Virus record (IMG/VR): IMGVR_UViG_3300027969_000315
Location: 1 to 29,789 of that record
Direction: 5' to 3' (one strand)
Source: a virus
Length of the DNA stretch: 29,789 nt
Below are positions 19,079 through 27,926 of the stretch, in pieces. The stretch's first letter is position 1, and the number at the start of each line of letters is the position of its first letter. The notes beneath the pieces are model-generated. The model saw only the letters and a program-made list of their open reading frames with translations, did not search any database and was not told the DNA's origin. Both the position numbers and the translations under genes were made by a program.

Positions 19079-22000
19079 TTACGCACTTGTGATGTCATTG
19101 TTGTTTAACGGAATTGATGTTAGTACTGTGCCGCTTGCATTAATTCTTGCCGCGGTAATCTCTGAAATAATCTCAATCTCATCAACTGTTGCAGAGCTAA
19201 TTAGTAACTCGTCTGCATTTGATGTTATTTCAAATAGACTACCAAACGCTAAATCTTGTTGTTTTGGTACAATTACTATGTTTACTAGATTAGGACTTAG
19301 TTGACGAATAATGTATGCAGATAGTTCTCCAAAATAGAACGTGTCTCCAAATTCCCAATTTTCTAAAGCAAAAAATTCGTTAATTGCAGTTATGACTCCA
19401 GACTTAATGTCATTATCACTTATTACTACATTAGAATTTTTTACCACTTTAAATATACCTTGTAAGCTGGCTGCGGCATTTTTACCAAATAAAGGTTTGT
19501 ATTTTGCAGGGTGGTAAACGATTTCGTCGCTTATTGATTTTACTTTGTTGATATTGGTACTAAAATTTGTGTATAGTGAGTCACTGCTAGGAGGTAACGG
19601 TTTAGTAGGCACCTCACCTGCAAGCCATCGTCTGTATGATACATCATATGTTTTAGTTAACATAAAAATATCTATAATGTTTGTTGCGGCCGGATCTAAT
19701 CTTGATGCGTTGTCTGCGGCATGTATGTACTGAAATTTTAAATTGTCTCTGCCTAAGAAACCTCTATATTCATTGGTAATTACAAAGCTAGTTGATGCCT
19801 TGTTAAATGTCTTAACTAGATTTTCTTTAATAATATAAATTAATTGGCCGTCATCTAGTGTTAAAGGAACCGCTTCTTGACTTAGATATACTTTGATTAG
19901 ATCATTAATATTTTCAATATAATAAAAATCTGTGGAACCGTCTAGTGCCACTTGACGCTTTTGAAAAATAAATTTAGATGTAGTATTTGTTGAAGGGCTA
20001 ACAATATTTTTAAATAATTCTGGATCGTCAACTATACCGTCTTCGTTGCTGTCAAAGAAACTAATAGAGATTTTCTTAGTGTCAATATATCCGTCACTGC
20101 CTAAATATTCGTCAATAATTTCCCAATCAAAGTTTTGATTAAACGCAGATAACACATCCGGCTGTGTATTAATACTCATCACCGAAATTTTATCCCTAAT
20201 TACTTTTCCCGTAGATGGATCATAAACTTTAGAAGTACTGTCAAAGAAAAATCTCATTTCTTTAAAACTTTCAAATACATATCTTAAGCCGCGGTATGTT
20301 GCAAGATACGAAGTTCCGTCAGTTTCAAATAATAATATCCAGCTTGCATCAAGTTGTTGATTACTCGAATCGCCTGTTTTTCCTAGGCTAAATGAAGATT
20401 TTTTGTCAATGTTAGATTCTGTAATAATTTTCCATACAGTACTTGCGCTGTCATATCTTAGAGCAAAATTTTTATTGGCTGCAATTAGATCGATAATTTT
20501 ATTCTTAACACTATCTTCAAGTGCAGTAACAAACTTAGGTACCGCAGTGTCACAAACTGCGCCCGTGGGCACAATTTCGTTTAAGATTACTGGGCCTAGT
20601 CCGGTAGGTAATATGCCAGTATTTTTTGCCGAGCCGTCACCGACTACCTGTACAACTCGTGTCCAAATTCCTGTTTTGGCAGATACTGGTGCACCAGCCT
20701 CGTCAATTAGTTTATTATCACTACTGAATAATTTGCCAGGAGGCGGCGTAAATTTTAACATTGCTCCGGGAATGATAAATCTTAAATTTGAAAATGTAGA
20801 AGATCCTAATTTTTTAATTGCAGTAGTCTGCGTATTATCATTAATATACCCAGTTGATATATTTGTAGCAGAAGTGACTTGTGTAAAAGAAGAAAATGCA
20901 ACCCCCAACGATACAAATGCATAGCTGTCTAAATAAAAATCTTTAATTGTACGACTAGCAAGTACTGGTTCAATTTGATTTAATACTGCATTTTCAATAT
21001 CAGTTCTAGTGTTGTATGAAAATTTAAAACTGCCAATGATAGGTTCTTTGTATAAGATACCGTCTGTTCCAAACAAATTAGTATGGCTATATTTTCCGGT
21101 AGAGTCTTTTAGGTCAAAGTATCTACTGATGCCAGAACTTACTCGATTAACTGATTTAACTTTAATAATTTCTTGGTTAACACTCAGCGGAAATACGTTA
21201 TAATCTTCACCGGTAATCATACGGTTTTGTGTATAGTATGTTGCTGGTGCGTTAGTTTTGATGCTGTCACTTGTTTCGCTTACAGAAGCATTTTGAACAG
21301 TGTAATTTAGTCCGGCCGAAACTGATAGTATTTCTTGCTTGCCAGATTTGTTACTGATGTAGGGAATATCAAATGTTACGTTTTTAATATTAGAAGGACT
21401 AATTGCATATTCAAAACCATTACTGACTCTGTAGTATACTCTAAAATTACCTTGAGGCAAATCACCAAAGGTGCCGTCGGCAAAGTTTAAACGAACACGA
21501 TCGCCGGTACGTGTAATTACTGAAAATATTTTTCTAACACTTTTAGAAAGGGAATTATATATGATGTTGTTACCTTCGACTGCATCAACTTTTGTCCATT
21601 CTTGAGATAGTAGGCCGGCACTGTCTAAGCTGTACAACCAAATATCTGAGTTATTAATATTAGAACTGTCTAAGTCAACAGTTTCATTTGTACTTGGTCG
21701 TTGGATAGAAAATGTTCCTTGGTTTAGACTTCCCTGACGGAAGTGAACAAAGAATCCAGTGTTAGTGCTAGGAGATCCACCACCGTCGTCGCGATATAAG
21801 AATGCCAAGTTAGTACCAGGCATTGGTGGTTCTTCATAGATGTTTAGAGAATTTTTAATTGCACAAGATACAATTTCAAAATTCATATTTCTGCCATCGA
21901 TGTTTTTAGTAAATCCATAAATTGGAGTGTCAGTATTAGTTGCATTAAATCGATACTGCTGTGTTCTAATACCTGCAATTATTCCAGAATCTTGTGGTTT

Positions 22001-22513
22001 GCCAAACTGTCCAGTTGATGGCAATGCAGAGTTTACTACTTTTATAAACTGTTCGTACCAATTGGTGTTAGCACTGTCGTTCCACACAATTGTTTGATTG
22101 GCGAGGCTTCGACCGTTGCTGTCTATGATAGCTTCACTAGTTCTTACCGAGCTAAATTTTAGCAGTCCATTAGCACATTGATTTCTTTTAGGGTTATAGC
22201 TGAGTAATCGTGCTAGACGTAGAACGCTTTCACGGCGATCTGCAAGTTCAAGAAAATTTTCACGAGCATTTAAATCAAAGCGGAAGGCTAGGTTTTGTCC
22301 AAGAAAAGCAATTAAATCAATTAGAGCTAGGTACTCACTAGACTCAATATAGTCGTTAAAGTCTTCTGGGTAGTTTTCACGCAGATATGTGATCATTGTT
22401 CGACGTAGATTGTCGAAATCGTAGCTTTTAAAATCAGCGTTTTTAAAGCTCTGGTATACCTTTTTCCAGTCTTCTGCCGCAATTAATTTGTTTTGTCTAT
22501 CTATACTTGACAT
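19079..22513 (-). CDS. 6: Baseplate wedge protein gp6 (1144 aa)
   Basis: gp6 forms the continuous inner ring of the baseplate that ties the wedges together and moves during sheath contraction; it belongs to the baseplate J-like family. The most recognisable part is residues about 1-125: EDWKKVYQSFKNADFKSYDF, YPEDFNDYIESSEYLALI, FRFDLNARENFLELADRRES and RLLSYNPKRNQCANG, a block preserved in gp6 of T4-like phages. The protein is much longer than T4 gp6 (660 aa), the excess lying in the middle and C-terminal parts. SD GAGGA (22520-22524) stands 6 bases before the ATG, and a late promoter lies just upstream. gp25, whose product contacts gp6 in the T4 baseplate, is directly upstream; the giant follows 14 bases downstream, so both are probably transcribed together. 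Confidence 0.93.
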   Translation of the reverse strand: MSSIDRQNKLIAAEDWKKVYQSFKNADFKSYDFDNLRRTMITYLRENYPEDFNDYIESSEYLALIDLIAFLGQNLAFRFDLNARENFLELADRRESVLRLARLLSYNPKRNQCANGLLKFSSVRTSEAIIDSNGRSLANQTIVWNDSANTNWYEQFIKVVNSALPSTGQFGKPQDSGIIAGIRTQQYRFNATNTDTPIYGFTKNIDGRNMNFEIVSCAIKNSLNIYEEPPMPGTNLAFLYRDDGGGSPSTNTGFFVHFRQGSLNQGTFSIQRPSTNETVDLDSSNINNSDIWLYSLDSAGLLSQEWTKVDAVEGNNIIYNSLSKSVRKIFSVITRTGDRVRLNFADGTFGDLPQGNFRVYYRVSNGFEYAISPSNIKNVTFDIPYISNKSGKQEILSVSAGLNYTVQNASVSETSDSIKTNAPATYYTQNRMITGEDYNVFPLSVNQEIIKVKSVNRVSSGISRYFDLKDSTGKYSHTNLFGTDGILYKEPIIGSFKFSYNTRTDIENAVLNQIEPVLASRTIKDFYLDSYAFVSLGVAFSSFTQVTSATNISTGYINDNTQTTAIKKLGSSTFSNLRFIIPGAMLKFTPPPGKLFSSDNKLIDEAGAPVSAKTGIWTRVVQVVGDGSAKNTGILPTGLGPVILNEIVPTGAVCDTAVPKFVTALEDSVKNKIIDLIAANKNFALRYDSASTVWKIITESNIDKKSSFSLGKTGDSSNQQLDASWILLFETDGTSYLATYRGLRYVFESFKEMRFFFDSTSKVYDPSTGKVIRDKISVMSINTQPDVLSAFNQNFDWEIIDEYLGSDGYIDTKKISISFFDSNEDGIVDDPELFKNIVSPSTNTTSKFIFQKRQVALDGSTDFYYIENINDLIKVYLSQEAVPLTLDDGQLIYIIKENLVKTFNKASTSFVITNEYRGFLGRDNLKFQYIHAADNASRLDPAATNIIDIFMLTKTYDVSYRRWLAGEVPTKPLPPSSDSLYTNFSTNINKVKSISDEIVYHPAKYKPLFGKNAAASLQGIFKVVKNSNVVISDNDIKSGVITAINEFFALENWEFGDTFYFGELSAYIIRQLSPNLVNIVIVPKQQDLAFGSLFEITSNADELLISSATVDEIEIISEITAARINASGTVLTSIPLNNNDITSA

Positions 22514-22532
22514 ACTCAGTCCTCATTATAGA

Positions 22533-22539
22533 TATTTAT
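22533..22539 (-). promoter_or_regulatory. T4-type late promoter (ATAAATA) for gp6
   Basis: In the 50-base gap between gp25 and gp6 the minus strand reads CGATAAATATCTATAATGAG. ATAAATA ends 20 bases before the gp6 ATG, leaving a predicted 13-14 base leader with the SD GAGGA. It would drive gp6 and the giant gene. Confidence 0.7.
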
Positions 22540-22551
22540 CGTATAGATAAA
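22535..22551. repeat. Inverted repeat overlapping the gp6 late promoter
   Basis: TTTATC, five bases, GATAAA: a perfect 6-base inverted repeat with one arm inside the ATAAATA element. The stem is A/T-rich and has no T-run after it, so it is a poor terminator. It could be a protein site or chance in AT-rich DNA. Confidence 0.35.
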
Positions 22552-22563
22552 GTGGGCAGTTTA

Positions 22564-23007
22564 TTAACCGAGTAGACTGTTGTCTTTGTCAAACTTAAAT
22601 CGCAGGCTTTCTGATATATTGTATACCAAATAGGTCAACTCACACTCTATTTGTATGCCGCTTTCATACTCACTTACTATGACATTTTGAACGCTAACAC
22701 GAGGATCATAGTTGATAATAGTAGATACATTTTGCACTATGAGATTTTTAACTTCTTCAGTTAATGGGTCAAATAGCAAGTCCCAAATAATAGTACCAAA
22801 GTTTGGATTTTCAAGACGCTCGCCGTAGCGAATATGAAAGTGGTTAACAATATCTTGTTTGATTAATGCTAGATCGTATAGGGCAAACCCCCCGGTTGGA
22901 TTGCCTACAGTACTGATTCCCCTATAAGTTTTGCTTAAAGGAGGTGCTGTAATTTTTCTAACTTCAGGAACAACTGTTCTAGTGTATAGTGATTTTTCTA
23001 TGCTCAT
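22564..23007 (-). CDS. 25: Baseplate wedge protein gp25 (147 aa)
   Basis: A small wedge protein of the GPW/gp25 family (PF04965), conserved in contractile tails and type VI secretion systems; it joins the wedge to the inner ring and helps start sheath assembly. The family signature is clear: YGERLENPNFGTIIWDLLFD followed by PLTEE and then NYDPRVSVQNV, matching the pattern of FG near an FEP/FDP turn and a later Y-(E/D)-PR. Length is close to T4 gp25 (132 aa). The initiator at 23005-23007 is the only Met in the protein and no GTG or TTG alternative lies nearby, so the start is firm although no SD precedes it. It begins 8 bases after the gp5 stop, and a late promoter overlaps that stop, so it may be read from a leaderless message or by re-initiation after gp5. 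Confidence 0.95.
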   Translation of the reverse strand: MSIEKSLYTRTVVPEVRKITAPPLSKTYRGISTVGNPTGGFALYDLALIKQDIVNHFHIRYGERLENPNFGTIIWDLLFDPLTEEVKNLIVQNVSTIINYDPRVSVQNVIVSEYESGIQIECELTYLVYNISESLRFKFDKDNSLLG

Positions 23008-23012
23008 AGTAG

Positions 23013-23019
23013 TATTTAT
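23013..23019 (-). promoter_or_regulatory. T4-type late promoter overlapping the gp5 stop, for gp25
   Basis: The minus strand reads AATAAATACTACTATG, where the last three bases are the gp25 start. ATAAATACTACT resembles the extended T4 late consensus (TATAAATACTATT) and a 13-base stretch is identical to the tube-cap promoter. The element contains the gp5 TAA stop and ends only 6 bases before the ATG, against 20-23 bases at the other three sites, so the predicted transcript starts at or next to the AUG. Confidence 0.65.
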
Positions 23020-24593
23020 TTGCTAATTTTCCTAAATGTATCTGTTGAAGTAGTATACTTTGTTGGGTCCTGACCGTGTAGATTTTCATGGCCGTCCCAG
23101 GGTTCATGCATAGGTGTTCTTGCTACTACAATGGCCAATGCGTCTGGTTGTACTGCGTCTGTTATAGATGCGGCGGTGGCCGCTTCGGCTAATGGTCCGT
23201 TCAGATTAATTTTTGCGCCGCTGGTAAGATTAATATTCGATCCAGCATTAATAGACGTTGCTGTTCCAGAAGTAAACTTATTTCCCCCAGAAGATAGTAA
23301 TGCAATATCTGCTCCCGAAGTTATTTTTACATTTGATCCTGTTTGTAAATTAAGTGCTTGCCCAATAGCTTCGCTACTTGCGCCGGTAACACTGGTATTT
23401 CTATTGGCTCCAATACTTTCATGTTTTGTGCCCACAACGGATATTTTTTGATCTGTGCCAACTATTAAACTGTGTGCAGAACCAACTTCAACGTTGTGTT
23501 TGGCACCTGACCTAATATTGACATTTCTACCGGCATCCATATTAATGTCTTGGTCAGCTTTGATGTTTATATCTTTTTCTGTATGAATACTGACTGAGTC
23601 TTGTGCATAGATATCTATCTTGCCCATGCTGGTTAATTCTATCCAAGTAGTGCCTGCGGCATTACCAATATAAATTAAGTCTTCGCTATTATGTAGAAGA
23701 ATTTGATGTCCTGTGCGAGTACGAATACGTACAAGTTCATTGTGCGGTATATCCGGTTGTCCGCCTGACTCGCCGTTTTCTACACTGACATAATCTGGTG
23801 GTCCTTCACTTGCAGGAGTTTTACGAATAAAACTTTCGTCACCGTCATCCATGACAAACGTAGTTCCGCCTAGTCGACTAACAAATGCGCTTTGAATTCT
23901 ACTTTCTTTCTTGCCTATTTGACCAGTAGGAGCATTAGGTTTTCTATCAACCGGTCCGGGAGTACTAATACCAAATACAGTACTTGGCAATTCTCGACGG
24001 GCACTACTAGATGTTATTCCCCTAGTATCGTCTTTGTTTAACCCCTGGGTAGTTAACACTTTATGAAAAGGATGTACGGGCTTTGGTACTTGTGTAAGAT
24101 CTGCTTGGGTCAATGCTTTGTTGGCTTTTTTGTTATATTCTGCTACAACTTTTCGTTCGTCGCTACCTGCTTCTGTTGTAGTAGATGTTGCTGCCATACC
24201 GGGCACCATAAAATTTACATATTCGTCAGGAGCACAACCAATCCAGTAACCTTTTGCCGCATTACCGTAGGCAAACATAACCATTACAATGGTTCCTACA
24301 TCAGGAGGAACCATCCACATGCCGTAGGCTTTTTGTGTACTATCGTAGTCGTTAGGCGTTTCGTTTGTAAAAGTAATACTAGTCTGTCCAGCGAAAGGAC
24401 TTAGATATCTAACTGTAATTACTGATCCTGTAATACCTGGTTCGTCTCTGCCAACATCGTTAATTAATTCAACTTGCAAAGAACCCATGTACTTTGCGTC
24501 AATGTGACTGACTACTCGAGCCATATAGGGGCCCGGGTAATTAAAGTACCGTTCTTCTGATCTCGAATCTTCTGGGAGGGTATCGTTTATCAT
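23016..24593 (-). CDS. 5: Baseplate central spike, gp5-like, without lysozyme domain (525 aa)
   Basis: The trimeric needle that pierces the host outer membrane. Residues about 15-130 are the OB-fold that seats on the hub (YMARVVSHIDAKYMGSLQVE, then WMVPPDVGTIVMVMFAYGN and GYWIGCAPDEYVN). Residues about 130-310 form a linker including SSARRELPSTVFGISTPG, then RLGGTTFVMDDGDE. From about 310 to 470 a VgrG/gp5-type beta-helix repeats with an 8-residue rhythm (DINIKADQDINMDAGRNVNI). The C-terminal part has PMHEPWDGHENLHG. T4 gp5 (575 aa) carries a roughly 170-residue lysozyme between OB-fold and helix; nothing like it is present here, and a lysozyme-like domain instead begins the neighbouring hub protein. 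The gene starts 3 bases after the hub stop with only a weak SD (GCAGG, 24602-24606). Confidence 0.92.
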   Translation of the reverse strand: MINDTLPEDSRSEERYFNYPGPYMARVVSHIDAKYMGSLQVELINDVGRDEPGITGSVITVRYLSPFAGQTSITFTNETPNDYDSTQKAYGMWMVPPDVGTIVMVMFAYGNAAKGYWIGCAPDEYVNFMVPGMAATSTTTEAGSDERKVVAEYNKKANKALTQADLTQVPKPVHPFHKVLTTQGLNKDDTRGITSSSARRELPSTVFGISTPGPVDRKPNAPTGQIGKKESRIQSAFVSRLGGTTFVMDDGDESFIRKTPASEGPPDYVSVENGESGGQPDIPHNELVRIRTRTGHQILLHNSEDLIYIGNAAGTTWIELTSMGKIDIYAQDSVSIHTEKDINIKADQDINMDAGRNVNIRSGAKHNVEVGSAHSLIVGTDQKISVVGTKHESIGANRNTSVTGASSEAIGQALNLQTGSNVKITSGADIALLSSGGNKFTSGTATSINAGSNINLTSGAKINLNGPLAEAATAASITDAVQPDALAIVVARTPMHEPWDGHENLHGQDPTKYTTSTDTFRKISK

Positions 24594-24596
24594 AAA

Positions 24597-27500
24597 TTAT
24601 GCCTGCTCTGAGGCGGCTTTGGAGTAACCATCTTTACTCGGTGCAAAAGTAATTACGTTTTCTCCTTCAGCCGGAGTAGTTTCAGCTACCCTATTGTTTT
24701 CTTGAGATACAGGTGTTACTTGAGCTCCACGATCGCGATAAAGTACTGCATTGCCTTCACTGTCTGTTCTAAACACGTTGCCTAGACTATCTGTAGATAA
24801 ATCACCTACGTTAGAATTTTCAGACCGATCAAGGGCTGGTAGACCTGGAGGATTTTGATTTGATCTACGTGCTAAATTTAATACCTGTGTAAACTTGCCC
24901 TTAACAAAACTACTCTTTACAGTAATTACTTTATATAATCCACTAAAGGGTATTTCTAATTGTGTGTCAATATCTTCTGGAAATGTTAAACTTCCGCTGG
25001 AATTTAAATCAACTGGTGTACGAAAATTAATTAATATATCTACTTCGCTCGATTGATAATCTATTGCTCCGGTAGCTGTAAGATTCATTCTACCAGTTGC
25101 GTTGGTATTGGTAAAATTTCCTATCCCGCTGTCCGCCAAATAATAAGGATCTCCCAAAATAGTCATATCTGCTTGAACTTTTTCAGTGCCTAGATTTAAT
25201 ATACGAGCTTGAAATTGTTTTGCCACCAGTGTCTTATAAGTATCAGCATCACCAGCGCCATCACTGCTTTGCCATCTATCAACTTTAGCTAGACCCATAG
25301 CCGTTCCTGTTGCAACATCTCCGCCAGAGTTGGCGTTGCCGTTAATTGAAGGAACATATGGGAGCAGACTGTCTGAGGGGGCGGCACCAGCTTGTCCTAA
25401 GCGAGACATTAGTGCTTCGCCTGCGGCGGCACCCAGCCCCTCTGCTAGCAATGGTACGCCAAAGTTATTGTTTAAAGTTAATTTAAAATCTAACACATCA
25501 ACATTTTTTCCAGTATATATGTAATTGTATTCCTTAACTGCCTCATCAACAAGTTGTTGATAACCACTAGCTGTGATATTGGGTGTTGCAAACAGGGATT
25601 GATGAATCTTGTAAGGTACTACTCTAAACACTAATAGTTTAGGATTAACACCAACATTTTCATTTTGTTTATTAGCATTTATTATGTAGGCTTGAGTTTC
25701 AATTCTAAACCAATCATAAAATCCATTTGTGGGAGAATTAGTTACTGCTCCAGTACAATAGTCACTCATTAACATTACTTCTGTAATTGCGTTAATAATA
25801 CTTGTGCCTTTTCTAAATACAAACTCTTTACTATCTTTTTCTAATTGATAAGAGTTTCTTGGATATTTTTTATTTGCTAGCGCAACCACTGTGATATTTT
25901 TATCGTTAGAGTTAGGGTCATCAGGTTTTTTAGGATCGTGGCCTCCTTGTGCTAGAGAAAAATTCATACTAGATTTGCCTAGTTTACTAACTTCATTGTC
26001 GGCTTGTATTAAAATATTAGTCTTATCATTTCGTGTTAATTTAACTCGAGATAATACATTGCCGCCGCCAGCAGTGCCTTCTTTTATTGTTGCACCATTA
26101 TCGGAAGCTTCTTGTGGAGCGATTGTTTGTAATTCTGTAGGGAATACAATGGCAATTTCGTCAGGCAAGTAAGGCTTTTTTTCATCCGTCTTTGATATTT
26201 CTAATAATCTGCTAGTTATTAGATGTTGTAAACTAGTTGCACCGCTTTGTAACATTTCAACAACTGTTTTTCCAGATATTGCAAAATCAGATTTTAAAAA
26301 ATTATAATTGTCGTTTAACGCTAGTTCATTCCACGCTTGCGATTTTACTTGGTACTTGCATCCTGCAGACGTAATGGTCATATTGATGCTGTACATTCTG
26401 ATTGGAAAATATCTAACTGCTATCGTTTCGCTTTCATTTTCGTCAGTATAACCTTTAAATTCTAAACTTAATAGATAAGGAGCCTGTGTATAATCTGTGT
26501 GACCATTTTGTACTGCGGCAATTTGACAGCTTTGTAAAAACTGCCCCATGCTGTAGGGTTCAGTTACTTCAAAATCTAAAGTGATTACGTTGGTTCCTTT
26601 TGTTGATGATGATGGAGTAATTTGACAATACATTTCCACATTGTCAATAAAATAATCATATTTTCCAGAAGGATTATCTAGTGTTTGATATGCGGTTGAT
26701 ACTCTTGACTCTGAAAATCTTCCGCCACTGCTTAGAATAATTTTACCAACTAGGCCTTTTCTATAACTTGTGTCGGGAAAATTTACAGCATCTGCAGACA
26801 AACTACTTAGGGTAAACAAATAATTACTTGAGACAAATTTTTCTAATGGGTTTGCTATTGGTAGTGCAATTTTTTCTTGTCCGCCCGTAGTATTAGAAAT
26901 GTCAAGTGGAGTAGACAAATTTGCTACACTGGATGCAGATATTTCCGAGCCTCTATCAATAGCGGCAGCGGCGGTGGCAGTAGTGTTGGCTGCGTCTTGG
27001 GTTGGAGTAGCGGTATTTGCAGGAACTTGGCCGCCTGCAACAGCAGTTGTGGTTGGTACTCCTGTTGCTCCGCTTACTGATTTTTGTGCTGAGATAAACA
27101 CACTCTTAGGTGTAGTGCCGTTTGCGTCAGGTGGAGCATCGAGTCCTTTATTAGCAATCTCTGTTGGTCCTTTAAGACTTGCGGCTGCTAACCAGCCTGC
27201 ACGTTGTTCTTGCGGAGTGTCAGCAGTTAGTCTATATGTACCTTCAGGAGTTTTTACAGTTTCTAGTGTTCTTGCACCAACTATAGTATATTTCTCATAG
27301 GCTTTATCTTGTGCGGCAGAGTTATATAAAAATTCATTTAGATTTTTAGGCTGGCCGACGGTGCCTGCCCAATTGTTTGGATCATATATTGCGGCATTAC
27401 CTGACTTGGCATAGGCTCCAGGTTTTAGATATCCCACTGTCTCAAGAGCTTGAGCACCCATTTGATATCCACCTGCATAGCTAAGACGGTTTACTCCGTT

Positions 27501-27626
27501 AGGTAATCCCCTGGCAGTTGCCTGCGGGTCTATTGGAATATAGTTACTACCGCTCTCCTCTTTAAACCGTTGAGCTCTAAACTTTTCATAGTTAGCCGGC
27601 GTTAGCCCTGCAATAGTTGCTGCCAT
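24597..27626 (-). CDS. Baseplate hub protein with N-terminal lysozyme-like domain (1009 aa)
   Basis: Probably replaces T4 gp27 (391 aa) and the enzymatic part of gp5. Residues about 1-130 look like a lysozyme/lytic transglycosylase fold: FKEESGSNY holds candidate catalytic Glu23/Glu24, YAGGYQMGAQALETVGYL resembles the G-x-YQFG helix of such domains, and NNWAG and FLYNSAAQDKAYEKY match later conserved helices. Residues about 185-240 are an Ala/Thr/Pro linker. From about 250 on comes the hub: SSNYLFTLSSLSADAVNFPD near the start and YKVITVKSSFVKGKFTQVLN near 925, the latter typical of hub domains whose last strands read F-x-x-G-x-F-x-Q-x-L. Near the C-terminus is a polar tail. SD AGGAA (27633-27637) lies 6 bases before the ATG, which begins one base after the gp53 stop. 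The hub assignment is firm; catalysis is inferred from motifs. Confidence 0.82.
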   Translation of the reverse strand: MAATIAGLTPANYEKFRAQRFKEESGSNYIPIDPQATARGLPNGVNRLSYAGGYQMGAQALETVGYLKPGAYAKSGNAAIYDPNNWAGTVGQPKNLNEFLYNSAAQDKAYEKYTIVGARTLETVKTPEGTYRLTADTPQEQRAGWLAAASLKGPTEIANKGLDAPPDANGTTPKSVFISAQKSVSGATGVPTTTAVAGGQVPANTATPTQDAANTTATAAAAIDRGSEISASSVANLSTPLDISNTTGGQEKIALPIANPLEKFVSSNYLFTLSSLSADAVNFPDTSYRKGLVGKIILSSGGRFSESRVSTAYQTLDNPSGKYDYFIDNVEMYCQITPSSSTKGTNVITLDFEVTEPYSMGQFLQSCQIAAVQNGHTDYTQAPYLLSLEFKGYTDENESETIAVRYFPIRMYSINMTITSAGCKYQVKSQAWNELALNDNYNFLKSDFAISGKTVVEMLQSGATSLQHLITSRLLEISKTDEKKPYLPDEIAIVFPTELQTIAPQEASDNGATIKEGTAGGGNVLSRVKLTRNDKTNILIQADNEVSKLGKSSMNFSLAQGGHDPKKPDDPNSNDKNITVVALANKKYPRNSYQLEKDSKEFVFRKGTSIINAITEVMLMSDYCTGAVTNSPTNGFYDWFRIETQAYIINANKQNENVGVNPKLLVFRVVPYKIHQSLFATPNITASGYQQLVDEAVKEYNYIYTGKNVDVLDFKLTLNNNFGVPLLAEGLGAAAGEALMSRLGQAGAAPSDSLLPYVPSINGNANSGGDVATGTAMGLAKVDRWQSSDGAGDADTYKTLVAKQFQARILNLGTEKVQADMTILGDPYYLADSGIGNFTNTNATGRMNLTATGAIDYQSSEVDILINFRTPVDLNSSGSLTFPEDIDTQLEIPFSGLYKVITVKSSFVKGKFTQVLNLARRSNQNPPGLPALDRSENSNVGDLSTDSLGNVFRTDSEGNAVLYRDRGAQVTPVSQENNRVAETTPAEGENVITFAPSKDGYSKAASEQA

Positions 27627-27627
27627 C

Positions 27628-27924
27628 TTATATTCCTAATACTCTAAATAGCGAAGTTTTTTTAGGAAGATAAATTAGTGTACCTACTTTAAAATCAAAA
27701 ATTGGATCTCGTATAACATTCATATTTCGTTGTGTAAATACCCACCACAACTTAGGTGTACCGTATAAATCTTGAGATAGTAAATCTGGTCTATAATTGT
27801 AGTGAGGATCGATAGTATAAGGAATATCATCAGGTTCTGCACTAACAGGTCGTATATTAAAATTTCCAAGATAGCCGTTTGACATTGCAGTATCATGCCA
27901 CGGACTAGTAATTTTATATGCCAT
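27628..27924 (-). CDS. 53: Baseplate wedge protein gp53-like (98 aa)
   Basis: A small wedge component that in T4 clamps neighbouring wedges together around the gp6/gp25 core. The signature is YNYRPDLLSQDLYGTPKLWW followed by VFTQRNMNVIRDPIFDF, with GTLIYLPKK near the end; the Y-G-(T/N)-P-x-(L/Y)-W-W core and a LysM-like C-terminal strand are characteristic of gp53-type proteins. It is half the length of T4 gp53 (196 aa), as in other marine relatives, so it probably keeps only the LysM-like core. Its ATG overlaps the stop of the tube-cap gene in a TAATG arrangement and a good SD (GGAGG, 27934-27938) lies inside that gene's end, so it has both independent and coupled initiation signals. Confidence 0.88.
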   Translation of the reverse strand: MAYKITSPWHDTAMSNGYLGNFNIRPVSAEPDDIPYTIDPHYNYRPDLLSQDLYGTPKLWWVFTQRNMNVIRDPIFDFKVGTLIYLPKKTSLFRVLGI

Positions 27925-27926
27925 TA
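27922..27926 (-). promoter_or_regulatory. TAATG overlap between tube cap and gp53 genes
   Basis: The TAA of the tube-cap gene (27926-27924) and the ATG of gp53 (27924-27922) share a base; the SD GGAGG at 27934-27938 is 9 bases upstream, within the last codons of the tube-cap gene. The layout is seen directly; translational coupling is inferred. Confidence 0.6.

Noticed and set aside
20403-20924. 173-codon open frame on the plus strand inside gp6
   Set aside because: It lies wholly antisense to a well-recognised gp6 frame, has no SD or promoter and its composition mirrors the opposite strand.
22535-22551. Inverted repeat as a transcription terminator after gp25
   Set aside because: A six-base A/T stem without a following T-run is too weak, and it coincides with a promoter element.
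26899-27300. 133-codon Ala/Val-rich plus-strand frame opposite the hub N-terminus
   Set aside because: Antisense shadow of the Ala/Thr-rich linker; no ribosome site and no known motif.
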